Shown: positions 37,780 to 47,347 of the stretch, piece after piece
How positions within the stretch are numbered: the stretch's first letter is position 1
How the letters are laid out: every line of letters begins with the position of its first letter
From: Chloroflexota bacterium
GTDB lineage: Bacteria; Chloroflexota; UBA6077; FW602-bin22; CADDYW01
Assembly (NCBI GenBank): GCA_021323915.1
Contig: JAJPKB010000256.1
Span: 1-64,000, forward strand
Reading direction: 5' to 3'
Length of the DNA stretch: 64,000 nucleotides
Program-made: the position numbers and the translations under genes
The notes under the pieces: model-generated
The model's input: only the letters and a program-made list of their open reading frames with translations
Databases searched by the model: none
What the model was told of the DNA's origin: nothing

Positions 37780-38192
37780 TGCAGCTTCCAGTCGAAAGTC
37801 TACGGCGGGCCACCCTCGGATTGGGAATCGGAACGCTGGTCGTCGGGACCGTGCCGTGGATCGCGCCGCGTCCGTTTGCCCGGGCGTTCGGCCTGTCGAC
37901 GGGCGAAAGCACGGTGACCGACCTGTTGATCCGCTCGGTGAGCGCGCGCGACGCGATTAGCGGAATCGGGATTCTCTCCGCGACGATCCATGGCGGTCGC
38001 GTCGCTCCCTGGATCCTCGCCCGGGCGCTGAGCGACGGGACAGACACCCTGGCGGTCGGCATCGCCTGGAAGTCCGGGGCTCGAAGCTCGGGTTTAGCCG
38101 CCCTGGGTGGAATCGCGCTGGCGGCGACCATCCTCGACGTGGCGCTCTACCTTGCCCACAAACAGTTAGCGCGTCGCCCTCTTCCGGGCTGA
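37779..38192 (+). CDS. Small hypothetical membrane protein (DUF4267-like)
   Basis: ATG overlaps the stop of the ROK gene; hydrophobic segments; RSVSARDAISGIGIL. Confidence 0.6.
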   Translation: MQLPVESLRRATLGLGIGTLVVGTVPWIAPRPFARAFGLSTGESTVTDLLIRSVSARDAISGIGILSATIHGGRVAPWILARALSDGTDTLAVGIAWKSGARSSGLAALGGIALAATILDVALYLAHKQLARRPLPG

Positions 38193-38220
38193 TCGGCCGA
38201 GTCGGTCAGAACATCCGCGA

Positions 38221-40014
38221 TCAACCGGTGATGACGGTCGGCGCCGGCAAGGCAATCGACGCGGCGGGCCGTCCGTGGACCTGGAAGGTGACCGGCTGGT
38301 AGCTACCGAGGTCGTCGTGGCTGAGAATCTCGTAGCGATAGCCCTGCTCGGTCAGGAATAGCTGGCGCTTGGCCGCGAACTCCTGGTCCTTGGTATCTCG
38401 GGTGACCAGGGTGTAGAAGTGGGCCAGCAAGCCGTTTCGCTTCGGTCGGAGGATCCGACCGAGCCGCTGGGCTTCCTCCTGCCGCGAGCCGTAGGTGCCG
38501 GACACCTGGATCGCGACGTTGGCGTCGGGCAGATCGATCGCGAAGTTCGCGACTTTCGAGACGATCAGACGGGTGATCTCCCCGGTTCGGAACTTCTCAT
38601 AGAGCGCCTCGCGGTCGCGAACCGGCGTCTTGCCGGTGATGATCGGCGCGTCGAGCACCTCTTTGATCGCCGTCAACTGGTCGAGGTATTGCCCGATCAC
38701 GAGGATCTGATCGTCCGGGTGCTTGTCGAGAATGACGCGCATGGCCTCCAGCTTCAGCGGGTTCTCCGCCGCGACTCGGAATTTGTCTTTTTCCTCGCTC
38801 ATGGCGTAGGCCATCCGGTGCTCGCCGGGAAGCGGCAGACGCACCTCGTGGCACTCCGCGGTCGCGATCCATCCCTGCTGCTCGAGATCCTTCCAGGGGA
38901 CGTCGTATTTCTTCGGCCCGATCAAGGAGAAGACGTCCTCTTCGCGGCCGTCCTCGCGGACGAGCGTCGCGGTGAGCCCGAGTCGGCGGCGCGCCTGGAT
39001 CTCCGCGGTGATGCGAAAGACCGGCGCCGGGAGAAGGTGCACCTCGTCGTAGATGATCAGCCCCCAGTCGCGCTCGTCGAAGAGGTGAAAGTGCGGAAAC
39101 TCGGTATCCTTCGAAGACCGGTGAGTCAGAATCTGGTAGGTCGCGACGGTGACCGGCTTGATCTCCTTGCGCTGGCCGGTGTATTCCCCGATCGCGTCCC
39201 GGGGAATGCGCGTCTTGTCGACGATCTCCTCGATCCACTGGCGCGCGGCGACGGTGTTCGGAGTGAGAATGAGGGTCGCGCACTGAAGCTTATCCATGAC
39301 CGCCAGGCCGACCACCGTCTTGCCGGCTCCGCAGGGCAGGACGATGACGCCACTGCCCCCGCGAACTCCGCCCGAGGCGTAGAACACGTCTACCGCCTCC
39401 ACCTGATACGGCCGAAGCTGGAAGCGTTCTCCGTCCCCGGTCTCCGGTCGCAGCGCGACGTCGAGCGGCGCGCCATCAACGTAGCCGGCCAGGTCTTCAG
39501 CCGGAAAGCCGAATTGAACGAGCGCGTGCTTGATGTGCCCGCGCAGGGCGGGATCGATCACCAGGGTGTGCTCGTCGCGTTGCCCGGCGATGAAACCGAC
39601 GAACCGCTTGTGATTGGCGATCTCGGCCAGGAGCGGCACGTCGTCCGAGATCAGGAGGAGATCGGCGCCCTCGCGTACCAGCTTGAGACGACCGTAGCGT
39701 CCGACGTAATCGTAGATGTCGGTCCGAATGTTCGCCGGGACGTCGTATTTCCCGAAGCGGGTAAGCGCCTCGACGATGTTCTCGGCGCTGAGACCGGTCG
39801 CGGCGGCGTTCCAGAGCGACAGCGGAGTGATCCGATAGGTGTGGATGTGCTCCGGACTCTTTTCTAGCTCGGCGAACCGCGCCAGCGCGTCGCGCGCCTC
39901 GGTGTAAAGCGGATTGTTCACTTCGAGCAGTACGGTCCGGTCGCTCTGCACAATGATCGGTCCGGTCGAGCTTCTCGCCACGCCACGTCCCTCGGTTGAT
40001 AGAGCAGGAGACAT
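38221..40014 (-). CDS. XPB/Rad25-family DEAD-box helicase
   Basis: LRPYQVEAVDVFYA, GSGVIVLPCGAGKTVVGLAVM, LIIYDEVHLLPAPVFR (DEVH), RLGLTATLVREDGRE, QYLDQLTAIKEVL; XPB-type N-terminal domain (YRITPLSLWNAAATGLS). Confidence 0.9.
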   Translation of the reverse strand: MSPALSTEGRGVARSSTGPIIVQSDRTVLLEVNNPLYTEARDALARFAELEKSPEHIHTYRITPLSLWNAAATGLSAENIVEALTRFGKYDVPANIRTDIYDYVGRYGRLKLVREGADLLLISDDVPLLAEIANHKRFVGFIAGQRDEHTLVIDPALRGHIKHALVQFGFPAEDLAGYVDGAPLDVALRPETGDGERFQLRPYQVEAVDVFYASGGVRGGSGVIVLPCGAGKTVVGLAVMDKLQCATLILTPNTVAARQWIEEIVDKTRIPRDAIGEYTGQRKEIKPVTVATYQILTHRSSKDTEFPHFHLFDERDWGLIIYDEVHLLPAPVFRITAEIQARRRLGLTATLVREDGREEDVFSLIGPKKYDVPWKDLEQQGWIATAECHEVRLPLPGEHRMAYAMSEEKDKFRVAAENPLKLEAMRVILDKHPDDQILVIGQYLDQLTAIKEVLDAPIITGKTPVRDREALYEKFRTGEITRLIVSKVANFAIDLPDANVAIQVSGTYGSRQEEAQRLGRILRPKRNGLLAHFYTLVTRDTKDQEFAAKRQLFLTEQGYRYEILSHDDLGSYQPVTFQVHGRPAASIALPAPTVITG

Positions 40015-40187
40015 GACATGATCGCGGAATCTCGACGCCCTGTCAAATCGGTTCCGGTGCGGCCTTGCCCCGCCAAAACCTCGTCTCGCTGGATAGATGC
40101 AGCGCAAGAGGATTGGTTCTAGAATCGGTTCGCACGGAGAATTGACCATCGGCTGAATCGGGTATGCTTTGACGTAGGAGTCGAGAT

Positions 40188-41042
40188 ATGCGCATCTTTC
40201 TTGCCGGCGCCGCCGGTGTCATCGGCCGATCGCTGGTGCCCATGCTCGTAGCGGTTGGCCACGAGGTTATCGGAACGACCCGTTCTCCCGCCAAGGTCGA
40301 TCTCCTGGCGTCGCTGGGGGCGCGACCGGTGCTGGTGGACGTCTTCGACCGCGAGCGGCTGCTCGCGGTGCTCGCCGCGGAACGTCCCGATGCGGTGATC
40401 CATCAGCTGACCGATCTGAGCGCACGCGACCTGGCGGGAAATGCCCGCGTTCGCGTCGAGGGCACCCACAACCTGGTCGACGCCGCGCTGGCCGCGGACG
40501 TTCGCCGAGTGATCGTGCAAAGCATTGCTTTTGTCATGGTACCGGGCAGCGAGCCCGCGCGAGAAGACGAGCCGCTCGACCTCGACGCGCCCCATCCCCG
40601 CCGCCGAACCGTCGAAGGGGTGTACGCGCTCGAAAAGGCGGTTCGCGACGTGCCGGATGCGGTCGTGCTTCGCTACGGCACCCTTTACGGCCCGGGAACC
40701 TGGTACGCACGCGACGGCGCGATTGCCGAAAAGGTGCGGCGCGGTCAATTGACCGCGAACGACGGGATAACCTCGTTCGTTCACGTGAGCGACGCGGCTC
40801 GGGCCGCGCTTCTCGCCCTCACCTGGCCCACCGGGACGTTCAATATCGTGGACGACGAGCCCGCCCCGTCGAAGGAGTGGTTGCCGATGTATGCCGAGCT
40901 GCTTGGCGCGCCGCCGCCCCGGATCGAGTCCGGCCGTCGGCCGTGGGAACGCGGCGCAGCCAACGCTCGCGCGCGGCGCTTGCTGGGCTGGCAGCCGCTC
41001 TACGCTAGCTGGCGGGAGGGTTTCCGGACAGCGCTTGGCTGA
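40188..41042 (+). CDS. NAD(P)-dependent epimerase/dehydratase
   Basis: MRIFLAGAAGVIGRSLVPMLVAVGHEVIGTTRS (Rossmann motif), VVLRYGTLYGPGTWY, SFVHVSDAARAAL. Confidence 0.88.
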   Translation: MRIFLAGAAGVIGRSLVPMLVAVGHEVIGTTRSPAKVDLLASLGARPVLVDVFDRERLLAVLAAERPDAVIHQLTDLSARDLAGNARVRVEGTHNLVDAALAADVRRVIVQSIAFVMVPGSEPAREDEPLDLDAPHPRRRTVEGVYALEKAVRDVPDAVVLRYGTLYGPGTWYARDGAIAEKVRRGQLTANDGITSFVHVSDAARAALLALTWPTGTFNIVDDEPAPSKEWLPMYAELLGAPPPRIESGRRPWERGAANARARRLLGWQPLYASWREGFRTALG

Positions 41043-42702
41043 CGTCGACTCCGTAGTCGGTCAATGCCCGATCCGGGCTCACCAAGCCGGCCGAGACGTC
41101 TGCCTGAACCGACTCGGACGAGCGTTCTTGGGGATTACCGAGCCCCCCGCCTCCGGGCAGCTCGATCCAGAGCTCGGTCGATGGATCAGGATACACCGTT
41201 GCCTTGGGATTCGGACGCTCGACCGAGCCGTCGGCGTGTTTGAGAAAGTAGTCACCGGGCGCGCCGGGCAGGCCGCCACGCAAGCCACGCGCTGGAAAGC
41301 GGAGTCGGTCGAAAAACGGCGAAAACGAGTACGGCTGGTCAGTCCGCAAACCGGCGATGACCAGCCGATGGCCCAATCCGCCTCGAAAACGCCCCGGTCC
41401 GCCGGAATCGACGCGCAGTGATTTTTCCAGTACGACCAAGGGCGAGCGGTTCTCGACGATTTCCACCGGAGTGCCGGAAATGCCCGAGGGAAACGCCGTC
41501 GAAGTGAGGCCATCGAGGCCGGTCCGCGCGCCGGTTCCCCCGGCGTTGAAAAAGAGAAGGTTGAAGCGACTTCCATCCCGATTGAAGCCGTGAAACTGGG
41601 TGTTCCACAGGTTTGCCGATCCTTCCGCCATCATCCGGTCCGGGACGACGTCGGCCAGCGCGCCGAAGATCAGGGCCGGCAGAAAGTGGCCGAGGATGTG
41701 GCGGGCGGCGACCGGAGCCGGTCGTCGGCAGTTCAAGATGCAGCCTTCCGGGGCGCTCACGGTGAGCGAGCGAAAGCTTCCCTCATTGTTGGGCACGTCC
41801 GGCGCGAGAAGCGCCTTCAAAGCGAACGTAGCGTAGGCGTGGGTGTAGTTCATCACCACGTTAATGCCGCGAGGACTTTCCGGCGACGTGCCCGCGAAGT
41901 CCACGAGAACGCCGTCCCCTTTTACCTCGACCCGAACCTGGAGCCGGATCGGCTCCTCGTAGCCGTCGGTCATCGCCGCGTTCTCGTAGGAGCCATCGGG
42001 CAGATTGGCGATGGCTCGCCGCATCGCGCGGTCGGATCGATCGATGATCTCGTCGGCCAACGGCTCGATCGTCGACATGCCAAACTCGTCCATGAACTCG
42101 ATCAGGCGGGCGGCTCCGACCTCGTTGGCGGCGGCCATCGAATGAAGCTCCGCGGTGACTTCGCTGGGCGCGCGGATGTTGTTCTGCAGGATTCGTAACA
42201 GCTCCTCGTTCGGCTTTCCCTCGACGAAGAGTCGGGTGATCGGAATGAATAGTCCCTCTTCGTACAGCTCGCGCGCGTCCGCCGAAAACACGCGACCGCC
42301 GATGTCGGCCACGTGACAGATGTTGCCAAAAAATGCGACGAGACGGCCCCGGTGAAAGGTCGGCGTGATGATAGTTATGTCTAGTAGATGCCCGGACGTC
42401 TTCCAGGGGTCGTTGGTGATCCAGACGTCGCCGGGACGAATCGAATCGGCCGGGAAGGCGTCCAGAAAATGACGAATGCAGTTCGCCATCGAGTTGATGT
42501 GACCGGGGGTGCCGGTCACCGCCTGGGCCAGCAAGTACCCACGGACATCGAACACGCAGGCGGAGAGATCTCCCGCCTCGGCGACCGGCGGTGAGAATGA
42601 CGTGCGAATCAGGGCGGTCGCCTGCTCGTTGACGACCGAGATGAGTCGACTCCAGAAGACTTCCAGCGATAAAGGATCGACCGGATCGATCACCCGGGCC
42701 AT
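41005..42702 (-). CDS. hyuB: Hydantoinase B/oxoprolinase family protein
   Basis: FSPPVAEAGDLSACVFDVRGYLLAQAVTGTPGHINSM, DVWITNDPWKTSGHLLDITIITPTFH, SPESPRGINVVMNYTHAYATFALKALL. Confidence 0.92.
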   Translation of the reverse strand: MARVIDPVDPLSLEVFWSRLISVVNEQATALIRTSFSPPVAEAGDLSACVFDVRGYLLAQAVTGTPGHINSMANCIRHFLDAFPADSIRPGDVWITNDPWKTSGHLLDITIITPTFHRGRLVAFFGNICHVADIGGRVFSADARELYEEGLFIPITRLFVEGKPNEELLRILQNNIRAPSEVTAELHSMAAANEVGAARLIEFMDEFGMSTIEPLADEIIDRSDRAMRRAIANLPDGSYENAAMTDGYEEPIRLQVRVEVKGDGVLVDFAGTSPESPRGINVVMNYTHAYATFALKALLAPDVPNNEGSFRSLTVSAPEGCILNCRRPAPVAARHILGHFLPALIFGALADVVPDRMMAEGSANLWNTQFHGFNRDGSRFNLLFFNAGGTGARTGLDGLTSTAFPSGISGTPVEIVENRSPLVVLEKSLRVDSGGPGRFRGGLGHRLVIAGLRTDQPYSFSPFFDRLRFPARGLRGGLPGAPGDYFLKHADGSVERPNPKATVYPDPSTELWIELPGGGGLGNPQERSSESVQADVSAGLVSPDRALTDYGVDVSQALSGNPPAS

Positions 42703-44804
42703 GGCGCGCCCTCCAGGTCGACGACCACGTTGGCCCACTCGTCGATGTGAGCGCGTGCCCCGACGCCGACGACGATGGTCGACTCGCGTTCTTCGACGAT
42801 CGCCGGCCCGTCGAAGCGAGCGCCGTTGCCGAGCAGGTAGCGATCGTACACCGGTACGGTCACGAAGGAATTTCGCTCGGGTAAATAAATCGGACGGCGG
42901 CCTTTAACGGCTGCCCCGGCGTCGCCGCGAGCGGCCACCCGAAACGGCTGCATAACCGGAGGCGGCCCGGAGACGTGGACGCGCCAGTTGAGCGCTTCGA
43001 TCGGCACGCCCGGCGCAGCCCGCTTAAAGAGCCCGAGGTACGTGTCATCGAATTGGCGCCGAATGGCGTCGGCGCTCGCGGGCGTCAACTGGCCGGCCGG
43101 GATCGCCACCGAGATTTGGTGCGCCTGGCCCGCCAGGCGCATGTCGCAGGAGCGGGAGACCACGATTTCATCCGGGGCGATTCGCGCCTGGGCCAGGAGC
43201 GCTCGTCCGTCCGCTTCCATCTCGGCGTACAGTCGATCCACGTCCGCCCAGCTCAGGCGATCGAGTAATCCCACTCCACCACGGACGAAGTCGAAGGCGA
43301 TCGGCGCCGCCAGAAAGCCGAGGCTGGAACCAACTCCGGCCGCGAAGGGCGCGATGATTCGACCGAGGCGGAGAATCCGCGCCACGTGAAAGGCGTGGAC
43401 CGGCCCGGCGCCCCCGAACGCGAAGAGCGGAAACCGACGGACGTTCCGACCACGCTCCACCGTGTGGACGCGGGCGGCCGAGGCCATGCTTTCGTCGACG
43501 ATCTGGTGAACCGCCCAGGCCGCCTCGGTGAGTGATAGGCCCAGGGGACTGGCTATCTGGGAGACCAGCGCTCGCTCCGCCGCGGCGACGTCGAGCGGCA
43601 TGCGTCCGCCAAGGAAGAATCCCGGATCGAGATAGCCTAGAACGAGGTCGGCGTCGGTCACCGTGGGACGGTCACCGCCGAGCCCGTAACACGCGGGCCC
43701 GGGCGACGCCCCGGCGCTCTCCGGCCCGACCTTGATCAGATCAAATTGATCGACTCGGGCGATCGATCCGCCTCCCGCGCCGATCTCGATCATGTCGATC
43801 GCCGGCGCTTTGATCGGCAGACCGCTTCCCGGTTTGAAACGATAGCGGCGATCGACTTCAAACTCGTGACTGATGAACGGGTGACCGTTCTCGATCAAGC
43901 ACGCCTTCGCGGTTGTGCCGCCCATATCGAACGAGAGCAAATTCGGTTGACCGGCGCGTCGACCGACCTCGGCGGCGGCCAGCGCGCCGGCGGCCGGCCC
44001 CGACTCGACGATCCGAATCGGGAAGCGCCGGGCGGTCTCGGCGGTCGCGATACCGCCGTTCGATAGCATGATCAAGAGGCGCCCCGCGAAGCCGGTCCGT
44101 CGTAGCTTGTCTTCGAGATCGTCGAGGTAATGATCCACGAGCGCCTGGACGTAGGCGTTCGCGGTGGTCGTCGAGGTTCGCTCGTACTCTCGGATCTCGC
44201 CCGCGACGTTAGACGAAAGCGAGATCCGCAGGTCCGGCAAACGCTCGCGAATCCGCCCGCCGGCCAGGCGCTCGTGGTCTGGATTCCGGAACGAGTGGAG
44301 AAATACGATCGCCAGGCTGTGAATCTCGCGCCGCTTCAGATCGTCCGCGACCGCGTCGACCTGGTCGAGATTCAGCGAACGATACACCTCGCCGTCGGCC
44401 AGGATTCGTTCGTCGACTTCGTAGCGGTCCTCGCGCGCGACCAGTGGCGTTGGTGGCTCGAGAAGGAGGTCGTACATGTCGAACCGATGCTCGCGGGCGA
44501 TGTCGAGCACGTCTTTGAAGCCGCGAGTGGTGAGCAGGGCCGTCCGGGCTCCTCGGCGCTGGATGATCGCGTTGGTCACCAGAGTCGTGCCGTGAATCAC
44601 GTTGCGCACGTCAGCGGCTGATACGCCGGAGGCGTCCAGACTCGCTTCGATCGCGCGAATCACCCCGACGGACGGATCGTCGGAGGTCGTCAACGTCTTG
44701 GCGACGTGGTACTCTCCGGTCGCATCGTCGACCAGAAGCACGTCGGTGAAGGTGCCGCCGACGTCGACGCCGATGCGGACGTTCATGGGCCGCTCGTTTG
44801 CCAC
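42690..44804 (-). CDS. hyuA: Hydantoinase A/oxoprolinase family protein
   Basis: VRIGVDVGGTFTDVLLVDDATGEYHVAKTLTT, IHGTTLVTNAIIQRRGARTALLTTRGFKDVLDI, LLSFDMGGTTAKACLI, FGGAGPVHAFHVARIL. Confidence 0.93.
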   Translation of the reverse strand: MANERPMNVRIGVDVGGTFTDVLLVDDATGEYHVAKTLTTSDDPSVGVIRAIEASLDASGVSAADVRNVIHGTTLVTNAIIQRRGARTALLTTRGFKDVLDIAREHRFDMYDLLLEPPTPLVAREDRYEVDERILADGEVYRSLNLDQVDAVADDLKRREIHSLAIVFLHSFRNPDHERLAGGRIRERLPDLRISLSSNVAGEIREYERTSTTTANAYVQALVDHYLDDLEDKLRRTGFAGRLLIMLSNGGIATAETARRFPIRIVESGPAAGALAAAEVGRRAGQPNLLSFDMGGTTAKACLIENGHPFISHEFEVDRRYRFKPGSGLPIKAPAIDMIEIGAGGGSIARVDQFDLIKVGPESAGASPGPACYGLGGDRPTVTDADLVLGYLDPGFFLGGRMPLDVAAAERALVSQIASPLGLSLTEAAWAVHQIVDESMASAARVHTVERGRNVRRFPLFAFGGAGPVHAFHVARILRLGRIIAPFAAGVGSSLGFLAAPIAFDFVRGGVGLLDRLSWADVDRLYAEMEADGRALLAQARIAPDEIVVSRSCDMRLAGQAHQISVAIPAGQLTPASADAIRRQFDDTYLGLFKRAAPGVPIEALNWRVHVSGPPPVMQPFRVAARGDAGAAVKGRRPIYLPERNSFVTVPVYDRYLLGNGARFDGPAIVEERESTIVVGVGARAHIDEWANVVVDLEGAPWPG

Positions 44805-44841
44805 GAGACTTCCTCGGATCAGTTTGAAGAGCCGTGCTATT

Positions 44842-45645
44842 CTAACGGGCCAGCGGCGATGAGGGCAATCGCGCGGTTACGATGGGCTGGAAGAACCCGG
44901 TCTCGTCGGGCATTCGCCAGCGGATCTCGTCGAAACCGTCGTCCCGCAGCACGCGGGTCAACTCGCCACGTTGGATCGCGCGGTATCGAGTCGCGCTGTG
45001 CCGCATAGTCCAGCCCCGCGCGGTGTGGCGAAGAATGAATAGCTCGACGCGGTAGGTCTGGCCGTGGGTTTCCCAATCCCATAACTGAAACACGATCCGT
45101 CGCCCGCTGGGACCGTCGAAGACGCGCGGCGGGTCCAGCCTGGGCCTTTCGACCAGCAGCCGGTCGTAGTCTCGGATGCTGGCGAGGAAGAGGCCGCCCG
45201 TGCGCAGCTTGGCACGGATCGCCCGAGCCGCACGGCCAAGGTCTTCGTCGGTCAGCAGATGCGGAAGGGCGTTGTCGCACGAGAGCACGACGTCGAATGA
45301 TCCGGGAACGCTCGCGTCCAGCTCTCGAACGTCGGCCACCGTGAACTGGATCCGGATACCACGGCTTCGGGCTTCTCGGATCGCGCGCCGCACCGCCGAC
45401 GGACTCAGGTCGGATCCATTCACCTGATAGCCGCGCTCGGCCAGGCCGATCGCCTGAGTCCCGATACCGCAGGTGCAGTCGAGAACCGACAGCGGCGGTC
45501 CTGTTAGCTCGGAACGGATGATTCGATCGAGCGCGTGTGCCTGCCGCTGGATCGACTGCTCCCAGTTGGCGAAGATCTGGTGGTAGTTGCTGGCAAGCTC
45601 GTCGTAGAACTGTCGAGTCATGGCGATGACGTCGGATTCGGACAC
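44842..45645 (-). CDS. Class I SAM-dependent methyltransferase
   Basis: FYDELASNYHQIFANWEQSIQRQ, LSVLDCTCGIGTQAIGLAERGYQVNGSDLS, FDVVLSCDNALPHLLTDE. Confidence 0.85.
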   Translation of the reverse strand: MSESDVIAMTRQFYDELASNYHQIFANWEQSIQRQAHALDRIIRSELTGPPLSVLDCTCGIGTQAIGLAERGYQVNGSDLSPSAVRRAIREARSRGIRIQFTVADVRELDASVPGSFDVVLSCDNALPHLLTDEDLGRAARAIRAKLRTGGLFLASIRDYDRLLVERPRLDPPRVFDGPSGRRIVFQLWDWETHGQTYRVELFILRHTARGWTMRHSATRYRAIQRGELTRVLRDDGFDEIRWRMPDETGFFQPIVTARLPSSPLAR

Positions 45646-45721
45646 GTGACGTCTCCCGGAGTGCCCGAGTCAGCTCGCGAGCCACGGCTGGGATCGAGGG
45701 GCGGTCCAGAGCAGCATCGAG

Positions 45722-46537
45722 TTACCTCCGAACGGTTGCCCGGATAAGCCCGGCCAACGACAAGGCGAAGAGCACGCCAATCGCGACCAGTAGAGGAACG
45801 TACCAGGTCGGGAGGGCGCGGTTGGCCGGTTCTGGCTGGACTCGCGTCGCATTGACCGGTCCAGGTGATTGGGCAGCCGCCCCCGATACGACGGTTGGCT
45901 GGACCTGCCCGGCGTCGCTCTGCTGAGCCTGCCGCGCGTTCGATTCCGCGGCTGCTCCGACCGCCCCGGCCGGCGGCGTGGCTGGGCGAGTGCTCGCCTG
46001 CGCGGCCAGCGAGACCGCCGGCGCGGCAGCTGGCGCAGGCACTGGAGCAGACGTCGGCGCAGCCGCAGATGCGCCAGCGGTGTGAGCCGGAGCCTGGGCG
46101 GCGACCGCGCGAAGAGGTGCGGCTGCGGCCGCGCTTGACGACGCGTCCGAACGCGCTGACAGGGCCCGGGTCTCGTCCGTTGGCCTGCTAGCGGAGGCCG
46201 CCGGCGCGCTGGCCGTCGGAAACACCAGTTGAATGGCCAGAACGGCGACGAACAGCGCCGCGAGGGCGCCCGTCGAGGCCCGAAGCCACACCAGCGACCA
46301 CGAACGGCGCGGAGGCGGGGCCGGAATAGTGAACGCGCGAGGGACCGGCTGCAACGGCGCCTGGCGCACGAGCAGGACGGTGAGCCTCAGGCTTTCGAAG
46401 TCTCGACGACAGTCGCTGCAAGTGGCGAGGTGCGCCTGAATCGCCTGCCGCTGGTCGTCCGACAGATCGCCGTTCAGATAGTCCGATAGGAGGTCGTGGA
46501 CGTGCTCCGCCCCGTCGATCGATACCGGCTCGCTCAT
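45722..46537 (-). CDS. Anti-sigma factor (zinc-finger type) with Ala/Pro-rich linker
   Basis: SDYLNGDLSDDQRQAIQAHLATCSDCRRDFESLR (HxxxCxxC), transmembrane segments, Ala/Pro/Ser-rich region; next to the ECF sigma gene. Start at MSEPVS. Confidence 0.8.
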   Translation of the reverse strand: MSEPVSIDGAEHVHDLLSDYLNGDLSDDQRQAIQAHLATCSDCRRDFESLRLTVLLVRQAPLQPVPRAFTIPAPPPRRSWSLVWLRASTGALAALFVAVLAIQLVFPTASAPAASASRPTDETRALSARSDASSSAAAAAPLRAVAAQAPAHTAGASAAAPTSAPVPAPAAAPAVSLAAQASTRPATPPAGAVGAAAESNARQAQQSDAGQVQPTVVSGAAAQSPGPVNATRVQPEPANRALPTWYVPLLVAIGVLFALSLAGLIRATVRR

Positions 46538-46607
46538 CGTCGGTAGATTCCTGTGGCCACGTGCCGCCACCTGTTCGTGCCGAGTATTCGCTGCATCATG
46601 GACGGAC

Positions 46608-47279
46608 TCACGGCTTCCAAAGTTCCGGATGGCCAACGAGATAGTCGCGCAACCGGCCGCGAGCCCGGCTCAACCGAGATTTGACGGTTCCCAGGTTGAT
46701 CTGGAGCGCTGCGCCGATTTCGTCGTAGCTCAAACCGTGGATGTCGTACATAATCAAGACGGCGCGCTGGTCCAGCGGCAGCCGATCAAGTCCGGCCTGG
46801 ATATGTTCGGCGAACTCGCGCCTCAGGGTGACTGCCTCGGGCAACTCGCCAGGATCTGGCGGATCGAATGCCGTGTCCTCGATCAGGTCGTCGAGAGACT
46901 GGCCGCGACGGTGCTGCCTGCTCCGGAGCACGTCATAGCTCGCGTTGGTGACGATTCGGAGAAGCCACGAACGGAACGAGCCTCCCTTGAACTGGTCGAG
47001 GTGTCGGTAGGCGGAAAAGAAGGCATCCTGAGTGACGTCCGCGGCGGTATCGCCATCGCCGACGAGGCGCAGAGCAACGTTGAAGGCGAGATCCTGGTAG
47101 GCGAGCACCAGCTGATTGAAGGCGAGGGTGTCGCCTGCCCGAGCCTTTGCGATGCGCTGATCGTCGTCGTTCCCGCCGAACGTCGCGGTGGACGCGGCAG
47201 GCTGCTGCCTTGACGTCACTTTTCCGGGTGCCCTATACTCTACGACAGTTGTGTATATAGGATGAAGGTTGTTCTCCAC
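46608..47279 (-). CDS. ECF-type RNA polymerase sigma factor
   Basis: DTLAFNQLVLAYQDLAFNVALRLVGDGDTAADVTQDAFFSAYRHLDQFKGGSFRSWLLRIVTNASYDVLR, LPLDQRAVLIMYDIHGLSYDEIGAALQINLGTVKSRLSRARGRLR. Exact start uncertain. Confidence 0.92.
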   Translation of the reverse strand: MENNLHPIYTTVVEYRAPGKVTSRQQPAASTATFGGNDDDQRIAKARAGDTLAFNQLVLAYQDLAFNVALRLVGDGDTAADVTQDAFFSAYRHLDQFKGGSFRSWLLRIVTNASYDVLRSRQHRRGQSLDDLIEDTAFDPPDPGELPEAVTLRREFAEHIQAGLDRLPLDQRAVLIMYDIHGLSYDEIGAALQINLGTVKSRLSRARGRLRDYLVGHPELWKP

Positions 47280-47319
47280 CGGTCCTGGTCACTCGTAGTG
47301 TAACAGGTGGGACCGGTGG
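47276..47319. promoter_or_regulatory. Palindromic leader/operator upstream of pfkA
   Basis: Perfect 10-bp inverted repeat ccaccggtcc (47276-47285) / ggaccggtgg (47310-47319) around a smaller hairpin cact-cgt-agtg. Confidence 0.5.
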
Positions 47320-47347
47320 TGGCTACTACACCAAGGGGGATATTCTC

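Noticed and set aside
38419-39867. 482-aa plus-strand ORF
   Set aside because: Antisense to the XPB-like helicase; shadow ORF.
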